64,000 bases of DNA, taken from contig JAHBVO010000001.1 in assembly GCA_019637435.1 (NCBI GenBank), positions 2,232,001-2,296,000 on the forward strand, written 5' to 3'. This document shows positions 36,726 through 44,633 of the stretch, piece after piece; the first letter of the stretch is position 1; each line of letters begins with the position of its first letter. The notes beneath the pieces are model-generated. The model saw only the letters and a program-made list of their open reading frames with translations, ran no database searches and was not told the DNA's origin. This DNA is from Candidatus Obscuribacterales bacterium. Its GTDB lineage: Bacteria > Cyanobacteriota > Vampirovibrionia > Obscuribacterales > Obscuribacteraceae. The translations under genes and the position numbers were made by a program.

Positions 36726-36908
36726 AGTGATGCCCCTTGATAACAACTAGTGTCTGCCATAAGGTCTATGACAATAATGAGTCAGAAGTGTTCCTGATGA
36801 GAAGTAAGAGTTGCGTTAAACGACCGTGAACCATGTCATAAATTGTGCACCGCAGGCAGTGCCCAGGCTGGTTTGGTAGAATGTGCTAACTGGAGAGAAA
36901 TTAGGGAA

Positions 36909-37646
36909 ATGCGTTTACTCATCACAGTTATCAGTCTAGTGGCGTGTGTCATCGTTGGTGTCGGCGGTGCCGCATATGGTGGCTCGACTCGCAACGGTTT
37001 GTCAGTTACCTCTGTTAAAGGCGAGAGTGGGACGAGCTATCACCTTTACGAGAGGGGCGCAGACCTGGATGTTGTCTGGCAAACAAAAAGACCTTCCAAG
37101 AGCGATCCCAGAATAAGACTTTGTATCCCTGCTGCATTTACCACGACGACAGGCACCGTGGTCGGTATCTATTGTGTGAACGGCAAAATCGGCCATCGTA
37201 AACAAATTTCCAAACCAATTGGCGGTGTCCTGGAAATAGTGAATGGAAAGTTCAAGATCTTCCCGAGTAACAAAGGTGCTAAATTTACACCCGAGTTTCT
37301 TGCCTCTCTGGAAACCAACAAGGCATCTCTGTTTCAGCAATTTCAGCTAGTCGAGAACGGAACGCCTGCCAAGTTCAAAGACAAAAAACACTTTCAAATG
37401 CGTGCGATTGCAAAGTTCAGCAGTGGTCTAGAGGCCATTGTCGAAAGCGATACTGCAATTGATTTTAAAACTTTCAATTCCGATTTGGTGGTGATGGGTG
37501 TGAAAGACGCCATATACACCGATATGGGTGCCTGGGATGAAGGTTGGTATCGCGATCCGAAAGCCGGCAACCTGGTTGCGATCGGTCTGGATCGTTCTAA
37601 GACCGACAAGCAAACTAACTGGGTGACCTTTGTTCAGCGTCCCTAA
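36909..37646 (+). CDS. Secreted protein, possibly a divergent phosphodiester glycosidase-like (NAGPA) domain
   Basis: 245 residues from ATG 36909, which has GGAG and AGGGA ahead of it. Signal peptide about 1-23. The order of elements resembles NAGPA-type phosphodiester glycosidase domains: VVGIYCVNGKIGHRKQISKP, then a G..L....G.F.I strand, later LVVMGVKDAIYTDMGAWDEG, comparable to the LG...A..LDGG block of the family. The usual DGG is replaced by DMGAWDEG, so activity may be lost or changed. I offer this only as a possibility. Its TAA overlaps the stop of the opposite gene by 4 bases. Confidence 0.5.
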   Translation: MRLLITVISLVACVIVGVGGAAYGGSTRNGLSVTSVKGESGTSYHLYERGADLDVVWQTKRPSKSDPRIRLCIPAAFTTTTGTVVGIYCVNGKIGHRKQISKPIGGVLEIVNGKFKIFPSNKGAKFTPEFLASLETNKASLFQQFQLVENGTPAKFKDKKHFQMRAIAKFSSGLEAIVESDTAIDFKTFNSDLVVMGVKDAIYTDMGAWDEGWYRDPKAGNLVAIGLDRSKTDKQTNWVTFVQRP

Positions 37647-38947
37647 CGGTTCAGTCGCTGCAGTTTCGAGATTGCATGACCAAAATATCTAATTGGCACG
37701 TTTGCATGTTCATCTTTTGTGTTCGCGAACACAATCGGCGTGCCGGCTAGTTCTTGCGTTCCTAGAGGACCACGGCCTCGCCTGCCATAATCTATGCTTA
37801 TCAAATTCGGATTTCTGCGAACCAGAGCGGCGGTACTTTCTGCTTGCACTCCGCTCAGGCTGGCTGTTTCACTAGTCCACAAATTCAGAAACGCCGCTTT
37901 GCCGCTGGCGAACTTTCCGTTCTTCACATTATGCTCGATCCAATCATCGACGGCTTGTTTAGTTTCATACTGCGAATCGAAACTGGCGAGAGTAGTGACT
38001 TTTTCGTATAACGGACTTGTTCTGAGCTGGTTAAGCTCGTGAGCGACAGCATTGTAGCCGGCAGAGTGTGAGACGATCGTGATGTTGGAGACGTCACCTA
38101 ACGTCTTTCCGTTTAGCCGCATTGACGCATCTATTGCGCCGATGAAACCGGTTTTGAATTTACTGTTCGAAACACCATTGGCGGCACCGTCCACTTTTTG
38201 CCAGGAAGGGACGATGAGGATACTGTTCGGCGGTGCTTGAGCCATTTGCTCTTGCAATCGGGCATTTCTGAATGCACTACCTATGGTGTCATTCCATCCA
38301 TGGTTGTAAACGATAACGTTAACCGGTTTTGATGGATCGAAATTTGGATTGACGAAAACCTTCGCGTCTGGGATTCTGCCCATCGTGCGAGCATCGAGGC
38401 GGTCGCTGAGATTGAATGTTTGTGCGCTGCGGACTATCGGGCGCTCAGGCGCTTGCTGTCGATCGCTTGGCGCGTTTCGTTGATCTCCTGGCTGCTGCTG
38501 CGGTTTCACTGTATCTTGAGGAACGGGCGTTTCTCTTCTGCGCAGTTGAGGTTGGTCCCAGCCGGGTCTCGACGGATCCCATACTGGTAACCGATTTGGT
38601 TGCTCGTTGGGAGCCGAGAAACGTTCGGTTTGACGCTCCGGAGCCGTCACTCTTTGTGTTTCCGGTACCTTCGCCGGCGGTTCCTGCGACCTTATCCACA
38701 GACGGTCGTCGGCCGTGTCGATTGAAAGCCTGGACCTTCCGAGTTCGGATCGAGTTGCCTGAGCAACTTCAATTGGTTTCTGCGGAGACGCTTGCGTATT
38801 TACTGGCACAGTGAAATCCAGGGTCGGCGGTTCAACACGACCTGTGGTTTGACCCCTGGGCGCCTCTAAGTAGGCTCGCTCGAAGGGAATCGACGCCGGC
38901 GACGTCGATTCTGTTAACTTTGCAGGCTGATCAAGGCCTGAAGGCAT
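37643..38947 (-). CDS. Alpha/beta-hydrolase-like protein with long disordered N-terminus
   Basis: 434 residues. The first 170 or so are Pro/Gln/Arg-rich and low complexity with no signal peptide. The C-terminal half looks like a lipase-type alpha/beta hydrolase: VNVIVYNHGWNDT, SILIVPSWQK, ITIVSHSAGYNAVAHEL (Ser nucleophile elbow), LASFDSQYETK (possible Asp) and HANVPIRYFGHA (possible His). AGAGGAACC ahead of ATG 38947 supports the start. Either cytosolic or exported by a non-Sec route. Substrate unknown. Confidence 0.65.
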   Translation of the reverse strand: MPSGLDQPAKLTESTSPASIPFERAYLEAPRGQTTGRVEPPTLDFTVPVNTQASPQKPIEVAQATRSELGRSRLSIDTADDRLWIRSQEPPAKVPETQRVTAPERQTERFSAPNEQPNRLPVWDPSRPGWDQPQLRRRETPVPQDTVKPQQQPGDQRNAPSDRQQAPERPIVRSAQTFNLSDRLDARTMGRIPDAKVFVNPNFDPSKPVNVIVYNHGWNDTIGSAFRNARLQEQMAQAPPNSILIVPSWQKVDGAANGVSNSKFKTGFIGAIDASMRLNGKTLGDVSNITIVSHSAGYNAVAHELNQLRTSPLYEKVTTLASFDSQYETKQAVDDWIEHNVKNGKFASGKAAFLNLWTSETASLSGVQAESTAALVRRNPNLISIDYGRRGRGPLGTQELAGTPIVFANTKDEHANVPIRYFGHAISKLQRLNR

Positions 38948-39181
38948 AGTTAGGTTCCTCTGTTAACTGTGGTCAAAATCTGTTTCTGCATATATGCAGA
39001 AAGACTTGAACTCTAGACATGTTTACTAAACCAGTTCATTCCTTCCGGTTCGGAAGTTCACTGATCGCTCTGGTGGTGGCGAAGTTCATAGGGTTAGGGG
39101 AGTCGCCACATTCATGGAGTATGAAGCATCAACGTCATCGTTTTGTGACATAGTCTCCAAGCTGATATGATTAACCCTCAC

Positions 39182-39265
39182 GCCCTTGTGTCGGAACTGG
39201 TATACGAGCCGCACTTAAAATGCGGTGCCCGTAAGGGATTGAGGGTTCGATTCCCTCCGAGGGCA
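39182..39265 (+). tRNA. tRNA-Leu (anticodon UAA)
   Basis: 84-nt class II tRNA. The acceptor arms GCCCTTG and CGAGGGC pair fully (one T-G), the anticodon arm is CCGCA/TGCGG around CTTAAAA giving UAA, there is a long variable arm, and the T arm AGGG-TTCGATT-CCCT is standard. The discriminator base is A and CCA is not encoded. Reads UUA (and probably UUG) leucine codons. Confidence 0.96.
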
Positions 39266-39287
39266 GTTCTTTGAAACTTTTATATCT

Positions 39288-40115
39288 TCAGTGCAGCCCC
39301 AGACTGTGCAAGCATGATCTTGTGATAGTTCTCGCCACCCGACCTGTGGCTTTATCCTCCGCCGAAATATTTGTGGCGAAGATATAGGGGTTGTCGTCTT
39401 CAACGACGTAACCCACGAACCATCCCATCGTAGTCTTCTTGTTTTTCATGTCCGTACCCGTCTTGCCTCTGAGCACGCTTGAGCCATCATCTGAGACGAC
39501 TATCAGTTTCTTGACGGTTTCCATTGCGTCTTTGGAAAAGGGCAGTTCGTTCTTATAAAGCCTGGTCAGGAACTTGACTTGCTCGTCCGGCGAAATCTTC
39601 AGTGAATCACCGAGCCAAAACTTTGTGATGCCGCCGGATATATCTTCGTTGCCATAGCCTGCTTTGTGGATGTAGTCCTTCATGCGAGCTTCGCCGATAT
39701 CTTTGGCGACTTCCTGGAAGTACCAGACCGTTGAATCTTGAATCGCAGTTTGTAGCGTGTGGTCATGGTTCCACGAGTCCAACCAGCGCTTGGTACCATC
39801 CCACTTCTTTTTGTCATCCGGTCCGGAAAGGACTTTGCTGTCGAGTCCGGCAAGTGAATTGAAAATTTTGAAAGTGGAGCAAGGTGAAAACCGCTCTGCG
39901 CATCGTTTCTCATTGAATCGAATGTATTTGTCATTTTTCAAATCGTAGAGAACGAAAGCTCCCTGGTAGCCCTTGAACTTCTGTTTTAGATCGACGTTGC
40001 TTTTCAGTGTGACCGCTTGAGCCGGTTTCTGATCCAAACCGAGCGCCGCGGCCGTCGCCAGCGCGAGAGACGCAATGGCTGTCAAGATAAGCCTCTTTGT
40101 CAATCTATTTTTCAT
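39288..40115 (-). CDS. Class D (OXA-type) serine beta-lactamase homolog
   Basis: 275 residues from ATG 40115, which has AGAGGA upstream. Signal peptide about 1-34 (QAVT). All class D active-site elements are present in order: PCSTFK with the nucleophile Ser near 80 and the Lys that becomes carboxylated, DSTV near 124, YGN, FWLGDSLKISPDEQ with the omega-loop Trp, and GKTGT near 216. It should be a periplasmic enzyme able to open beta-lactam rings or bind penicillin. Substrate range cannot be read from sequence. It stands next to a tRNA gene with no insertion sequence, so it looks resident rather than recently acquired. Confidence 0.88.
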   Translation of the reverse strand: MKNRLTKRLILTAIASLALATAAALGLDQKPAQAVTLKSNVDLKQKFKGYQGAFVLYDLKNDKYIRFNEKRCAERFSPCSTFKIFNSLAGLDSKVLSGPDDKKKWDGTKRWLDSWNHDHTLQTAIQDSTVWYFQEVAKDIGEARMKDYIHKAGYGNEDISGGITKFWLGDSLKISPDEQVKFLTRLYKNELPFSKDAMETVKKLIVVSDDGSSVLRGKTGTDMKNKKTTMGWFVGYVVEDDNPYIFATNISAEDKATGRVARTITRSCLHSLGLH

Positions 40116-40136
40116 TGATTCCTCTTTGATCTGAAT

Positions 40137-40164
40137 TGGATGCCACCTGATATGGTGGCATCCA
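40137..40164. promoter_or_regulatory. Perfect 11-bp hairpin between FAH-family and beta-lactamase genes
   Basis: TGGATGCCACC (40137-40147) and GGTGGCATCCA (40154-40164) form a perfect stem around a 6-base loop. On the minus strand it follows the FAH-family stop and precedes the beta-lactamase start by 22 bp. No T-run follows, so it is either a weak terminator or a leader structure of the beta-lactamase mRNA. Confidence 0.6.
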
Positions 40165-40215
40165 GAACTCATGGCTCACAAGACCGCTAATTCAATACCC
40201 ACGCTTTCGCATCAG

Positions 40216-41061
40216 TTACTGCTTGGAGGCTGCGAGCTGTTTGATTTTGACCTTGTTCTCTAAAACGCCGATGCCTTCGACTTCCATTCTTACGACATCG
40301 CCGTCTTTGAGCCAACCATACTTTGCCGGCTCAATTTCTTTGTTGGTTTCAGGATCAATTTTGGCGGAATGTTCCGCGATGCAGCCATTACCGACGGTGC
40401 CGGAGCCGATTATATATCCAGGTTCTATGCCGATGTTTTGTTGACCAAGCCAGGCCATAATACGTGGAAAGCTCCAAGCCGCTTTCGACTTGGTTTCCGG
40501 ATGCGTGTGATAAAGCGTGTTGGCGTTGGTTCTCGAGCGTTCCTCGCCGTTCACAGTCAAAACCATTTCCATTTCGAGAACGCCGTGCTCGTCCATTTTT
40601 ATGTCTTTGGCTGCCACCAGCTTCGGACCAATGCTGTTGCCAATGACGAATTTGCTGTTGGCCGGACCCAAACCCAGCATGTCTTTTTTCTGAATATCGC
40701 GGGCCGACCAGTCGTTGAGAATAGTCAGGTAACAGTGGTCTTTGAAAAACTTGAGAGCTTCTTCCTCGGTTTTGAGCAAAGCCTTTTGGGTGACGTAGCA
40801 ACCGATTTCGAATTCAAAGTCAGGAGCTTTAACGCATTCCGGAATCGTTACTTCATCACCAGGTCCGAAAAGTTTGTCGGCGGTGATGTCGACTATGTAG
40901 TACGAACCGTGGTCGTACCATGCCGGCCAGATGCTGGTGCCGCGCTTGTCTCTGATTTGTTTGACGTGGGTTTCGAAGCCGAGGAAATCGAGCAGGACTC
41001 GAGGTTCTGGCACTTTCGTCCCAAATATCTCGACCATATTTTGGCTTTGTGTGTAAAGCAT
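40216..41061 (-). CDS. Fumarylacetoacetate hydrolase (FAH) family enzyme
   Basis: 281 residues from ATG 41061, with a near-perfect GGAGG ribosome binding site; the longer frame to 41142 is not needed. Family blocks: APDFEFEIGCYV (metal-binding Glu residues), ILNDWSARDIQ, GLGPANSKFVIGNSIGP, and GSGTVGNGC. These Mg-dependent enzymes hydrolyse or isomerise C-C bonds of diketo acids in aromatic or tyrosine breakdown, or act as acylpyruvases or oxaloacetate decarboxylases. The specific substrate cannot be assigned. Cytosolic. The nearest minus-strand neighbour is the beta-lactamase, 100 bp downstream. Confidence 0.88.
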   Translation of the reverse strand: MLYTQSQNMVEIFGTKVPEPRVLLDFLGFETHVKQIRDKRGTSIWPAWYDHGSYYIVDITADKLFGPGDEVTIPECVKAPDFEFEIGCYVTQKALLKTEEEALKFFKDHCYLTILNDWSARDIQKKDMLGLGPANSKFVIGNSIGPKLVAAKDIKMDEHGVLEMEMVLTVNGEERSRTNANTLYHTHPETKSKAAWSFPRIMAWLGQQNIGIEPGYIIGSGTVGNGCIAEHSAKIDPETNKEIEPAKYGWLKDGDVVRMEVEGIGVLENKVKIKQLAASKQ

Positions 41062-41267
41062 GTTGCCTCCGCTTTGCGACCGGGTGTCAAGAGAACCGTG
41101 GGGTGTCCCTGGCTTCGATGATTTGACTTTCGAAGCCGACAAATTATCGCAGCTCTGCTGCGGTTTCCCTTATTTCTCAATATTGCCCTTATAAATCCGA
41201 TTTGACAGATTCAAGAACGGTTCAAAGGCGATAAACTGTTGATTTGAGACTTGGCAGCGAGGTGTAT

Positions 41268-41702
41268 ATGGACGACGAGGAACTCTTGAAAGTCGGTTCC
41301 CTGCTCAACCAGCGTTGCATGGGTGGTGTTCCAGACCTGATGCAGGAGGAGCTCGATTACATGCTTCTCTGGGAGTTGAATTCCGAAATCGATCGGGGCA
41401 CCTTCGATCAGTACCTGACTGTCGCAGCAGGCGATCGAGTTCTGGATGTCGCTGCCGCACTTGAGCGCCTTGGCTCTACGCAAATGGTTGCGGTGTTGAA
41501 TCAGGTAATCGGCTTGTTGCCGGGCGGATGGTGCGAGGACCTGAACGAAAGGCGCATTCGGGTTGCTGCCGTCCCAAACGGCCCCGCCATGTTCAAAGCG
41601 CTGACTCAGGCGTACTATGACGCCCTCGAAGCAGAGCAGACTGTGAGTGAGCGTATGATGGGGCGAATCCACGACGCATACATTAGACGTGGGCTAATTT
41701 AG
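41268..41702 (+). CDS. DMP19/DUF4375-like small protein
   Basis: 144 residues from ATG 41268 with GAGG 5 nt upstream. LLWELNSEIDRGTFDQYL then DVAAALERLGSTQMVAVLNQVIGLLPGG matches the pattern of DMP19-like (DUF4375) domains, in which a NGGF/GTFDQY segment is followed by an AL..IGA helix. Members are found as DNA-mimic or regulatory proteins and as immunity-like proteins; the role here is unknown. The frame on the other strand over this stretch (41211-41672) is a shadow. Confidence 0.6.
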   Translation: MDDEELLKVGSLLNQRCMGGVPDLMQEELDYMLLWELNSEIDRGTFDQYLTVAAGDRVLDVAAALERLGSTQMVAVLNQVIGLLPGGWCEDLNERRIRVAAVPNGPAMFKALTQAYYDALEAEQTVSERMMGRIHDAYIRRGLI

Positions 41703-41794
41703 TTTTTAAACATAACTGCGCGGCTTTTGCTTCAGTTGAAAACTGCTTGAGCTGTTATACTCTGGACTTGTCTTTTGGCGCGGAGTCAGCAGCT

Positions 41795-42181
41795 ATGAAA
41801 CATTCCGAGGCATTCGTCAAACTCGTCGACGAGGTCAGACCTCACATCACCGAGACTACTCCTGAAAAGGTCCTGCCGCGTTTGCAGGCCGGGGAGAAGT
41901 TCCATTTTGTCGATGTGCGAGAGGACAGCGAGTGGGAAGCGGGACATGCTCAGGGTGCTATTCACATCGGTCGTGGTGTGCTTGAACGCGACGTCGAAGG
42001 TATCATACTCGATAAGTCCGATGAAGTGATTCTCTATTGCGGAGGTGGCTATCGATCGGCTCTGGCCGCATTCAATATGCAGAAGATGGGCTACACGAAC
42101 GTGGTTTCCATGGACGGAGGCATTCGTCGCTGGCGCGAATTGGCTTATCCGGAGGAGAAACCTCAGCATGCGAAAGTATAG
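41795..42181 (+). CDS. Single-domain rhodanese (sulfurtransferase)
   Basis: 128 residues from ATG 41795 with GGAG 9 nt upstream. Rhodanese fold: HFVDVREDSEWEAGHAQGA, then VILYCGGGYRS with the catalytic Cys in the active-site loop, and MDGGIRRW near the C-terminus. Carries sulfane sulphur as a cysteine persulfide, moving it between donors such as thiosulfate and acceptors. No signal peptide, so cytosolic. It overlaps the next small membrane gene by 14 bp and lies near a persulfide-dioxygenase-type enzyme at 43059, suggesting a shared role in sulfide or persulfide handling. Confidence 0.88.
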   Translation: MKHSEAFVKLVDEVRPHITETTPEKVLPRLQAGEKFHFVDVREDSEWEAGHAQGAIHIGRGVLERDVEGIILDKSDEVILYCGGGYRSALAAFNMQKMGYTNVVSMDGGIRRWRELAYPEEKPQHAKV

Positions 42182-42419
42182 CCCCGTCATCGCCCTTGGT
42201 ATCAGTATCGCATGCGGTGCGGCCGCTCTGGCCGGTGAAGCGTCGGACGCATTCGTCCCGATTCAGGATTCGACCTCCCGAGATCCAGCCGGTATGCAGC
42301 TTATGTTCATCTCCATTGGAATTCTCGTGACGATGGTGGTTGCAATTTTTACAGTGACCACAATCTACATGGTGAAGGGGAGCAAAAAGAATCGTCGGCA
42401 AAACGAGAATTCCGATTGA
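42168..42419 (+). CDS. Small membrane protein downstream of rhodanese
   Basis: 83 residues from ATG 42168, with GGAGGAG about 10 nt upstream inside the rhodanese gene. A signal-like N-terminus (IALGISIACGAAALAGE) is followed by about 20 extracytoplasmic residues, then a membrane span (MFISIGILVTMVVAIFTVTTIYMV) and a basic KGSKKNRRQ tail. The 14-bp overlap with the rhodanese gene indicates coupled translation. Not recognised as a known family. Confidence 0.65.
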   Translation: MRKYSPVIALGISIACGAAALAGEASDAFVPIQDSTSRDPAGMQLMFISIGILVTMVVAIFTVTTIYMVKGSKKNRRQNENSD

Positions 42420-42568
42420 TTGCCGGACCTCGGACTCTACGATTAATGGCAGTATGTGAAACCGTCAGTCCACTATCGTTTTGGGCGTTTTTGGTAGTCA
42501 AGTATTGTGCTAATGCCAGGCACCACCGATAATATCATCGGAGTGGCGAACGCTAGAAAGCAAAATTG

Positions 42569-43003
42569 ATGAACAGCAAAAAGAAGGTATCACCGAAAGC
42601 TGATCCTATCGCACTGAACGGTTTCGAAGCCCTTCTGGACAAAGCTCATGTTGAGGTCGCAGAGCCAATCCAGCCGCAGAAGCCGGATGGAGTGCAGCTC
42701 GAAAAGACGACGACGTACTATGAGACGAGAACGTTACTTGAGCTCCTCGGGCAAGTGCAGAAGGTGCACGAGCTTTTGAATGAAACCAATAAACGTCTAA
42801 CCAGTGCCTATTCGCGCGTACAGCATATGGAGAAAGTTGTGGAAGATCAAGAGAAGAAACTCGAAGTAATTCCCGCTCTCGAGAAGCAAGCACAGAGAGC
42901 GATTGAACTGCAAGACAAGCTCGATAAGGCTATCGCCGAACTAGAGAAGTTGCGCCAACCCTGGTGGCATCGTCTCTCCAATAATGGAGTCAACAAGATC
43001 TAG
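42569..43003 (+). CDS. Coiled-coil protein of unknown function
   Basis: 144 residues from ATG 42569. After an unstructured N-terminus, residues about 60-130 are a heptad-like, Leu/Glu/Lys-rich helix (LLELLGQVQKVHELLNETNK, VVEDQEKKLEVIPALEKQAQ), clear coiled coil. It ends with RQPWWHRLSNNG. No signal or membrane segment. Function unknown; likely a structural or scaffold protein. A bidirectional hairpin terminator follows. Confidence 0.65.
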   Translation: MNSKKKVSPKADPIALNGFEALLDKAHVEVAEPIQPQKPDGVQLEKTTTYYETRTLLELLGQVQKVHELLNETNKRLTSAYSRVQHMEKVVEDQEKKLEVIPALEKQAQRAIELQDKLDKAIAELEKLRQPWWHRLSNNGVNKI

Positions 43004-43025
43004 TTCATGCGAAAGTGATATTGCC

Positions 43026-43056
43026 AAAGGCGAGATGCATCAGGTGTCTCGCCTTT
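43026..43056. terminator. Likely bidirectional terminator between convergent genes
   Basis: Perfect 10-bp stem AAAGGCGAGA (43026-43035) with TCTCGCCTTT (43047-43056), 11-nt loop. T-richness is short on both sides (CTTTCATT on plus). It sits between the converging coiled-coil and persulfide-dioxygenase-type genes. Confidence 0.65.
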
Positions 43057-43058
43057 CA

Positions 43059-44471
43059 TTATGCTTTGGAGCAGCTAGGAGCGTTCTCTTCCACTACGAC
43101 TTCATATCCGGCTGTCCGCCAGGCATTGGTACCGCCCACGGTGTTATAGAGATACGCGACCCCACCGCTCTTCAGGATATGCGTTGATATGCTCGAACGA
43201 TATCCGCTCGCGCAAATTATCGCTGTGGGACGACGTTTGTCGACCTTGTCCAGATTTCTCTTCAGGTCAGCAAGCGGGATATTGATCGCGCCGGGTACAT
43301 GACCGGCTTCATACTCGCCTTTGCGTCTAACATCGATAACCTGAAGATCTTTTACTTCCGCCATTTTTTCTTTGAGCTGATCGATTGTGATCTGCGGCGT
43401 TTCTCCAGTGTCGTGACCGCTCTTGATCCACGCATAGATTCCACCTTCAAGATAACCTACGACTGACTCATGACCGGCTCGAGCCAAACGTGTGATTGCT
43501 TCGTCAATTTGTTCTTTTTCTTCGACGACGAGGATCAAAGGTGTTCCTATCGGAATCAGTGCACCAGCCCAGGATGCGAATTGTCCGCCCAAGCCGATGT
43601 TTATCGAACCTGGAACGTGCCCGCCACCATAGAGAGTGTTAGTGCGGGTGTCTACTACCAGATGACCCCTGCTCATAGCCTCGTGGACTTCCTGAGGATT
43701 CATCGGCTTCGGTTGAGAGAGCCTGTCTAAAGATTGCGCGCCTTCTCTATTTTTCGCGACGGCGGTCGGAAAATAGGCGGGGACCTCGGGAAGATCGGTG
43801 CACATCATAGCGATGAAATCATCTTTGCTCATCTCTTTGAGTGCGTAGTTAAACTGTCGCTGCTGTCCGATTGTGGAGAAGCGCTCTGCCGACATGTTCT
43901 TACCACACAAAGAACCCGCCCCGTGCGCTGGATAGACGAGAACCTGGTCGTCCAGCTTCAGCAGCTTTTGTCGAAGGCTGTCGTAAAGTAAGCCTGCCAT
44001 CTCTTCTGAGCTGAAGCCTTTCGCGCTAACCAGGTCCGGGCGACCGACATCACCGATGAATAATGTGTCGCCGGTCAGCACCATGGCAGGTTTGTCGGAT
44101 TGCTCTTTGTCCGTGACCAGGACACAAATGCTCTCGGGAGTATGCCCGGGCGTTGCGAGGATGTCGAGTTTGACTTTCCCGAATTCGATAGAATCGCCGT
44201 CATCCACCGCTCGATGAGCAAAGGACGCCTCCGCGCGTTTGCTGAAAACAATTTCTGCGCCCGTCTTTTCTGCCAGTTCGCGGTGACCGCCCACAAAATC
44301 TGCGTGCACATGAGTCTCAATGATGTATTTGATTTTCAGTCCTTCTTTTTCAGCTGTCTCCAGATACTGGTCTACGTCGCGTTGCGGGTCTACAACGCAT
44401 GCTTCGCCTTCCGAACCAATCATGTAAGAAGCGTGAGCCAGGCATGCAAGAAAAAACTGTTTGAAGAACAT
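43059..44471 (-). CDS. MBL-fold persulfide dioxygenase-like enzyme fused to two rhodanese domains
   Basis: 470 residues. N-terminal metallo-beta-lactamase fold with THVHADFVGGH near 52-62, LATPGHTPESI and VLTGDTLFIGDVGRPDL, as in ETHE1/CstB-type persulfide dioxygenases, which oxidise persulfides to sulfite. Two rhodanese domains follow (about 255-350 and 365-460). The first has lost its catalytic Cys (LILVVEEKEQ at that position); the second keeps it in ICASGYRS near 420. The C-terminal rhodanese would feed or accept sulfane sulphur. Cytosolic. Likely part of sulfide detoxification with the rhodanese at 41795. Confidence 0.9.
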   Translation of the reverse strand: MFFKQFFLACLAHASYMIGSEGEACVVDPQRDVDQYLETAEKEGLKIKYIIETHVHADFVGGHRELAEKTGAEIVFSKRAEASFAHRAVDDGDSIEFGKVKLDILATPGHTPESICVLVTDKEQSDKPAMVLTGDTLFIGDVGRPDLVSAKGFSSEEMAGLLYDSLRQKLLKLDDQVLVYPAHGAGSLCGKNMSAERFSTIGQQRQFNYALKEMSKDDFIAMMCTDLPEVPAYFPTAVAKNREGAQSLDRLSQPKPMNPQEVHEAMSRGHLVVDTRTNTLYGGGHVPGSINIGLGGQFASWAGALIPIGTPLILVVEEKEQIDEAITRLARAGHESVVGYLEGGIYAWIKSGHDTGETPQITIDQLKEKMAEVKDLQVIDVRRKGEYEAGHVPGAINIPLADLKRNLDKVDKRRPTAIICASGYRSSISTHILKSGGVAYLYNTVGGTNAWRTAGYEVVVEENAPSCSKA

Positions 44472-44633
44472 CGCTCAATCCCCAAGTAATTCAACCAATA
44501 GGCTAACCCGTCCGCGCCCAGAGCGCCTAAATTAACACAGTGATTTAATGATATCCGATACCTTGGCTTCTCTGGCAGTCGCTCTTTCGAGTCTGTATGA
44601 TTGTCGATTCGATCGGTATGTCTCGGAGAAGTC

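Noticed and set aside
39182..39288. tRNA-Leu as an integration site for a genomic island carrying the beta-lactamase
   Set aside because: I see no integrase and no direct repeat of the tRNA 3' end in the flanking kilobases.
41211..41672. 153-codon minus-strand frame opposite the DMP19-like gene
   Set aside because: The plus-strand frame has a ribosome binding site and family-like pattern; the minus frame reads as a low-quality shadow.
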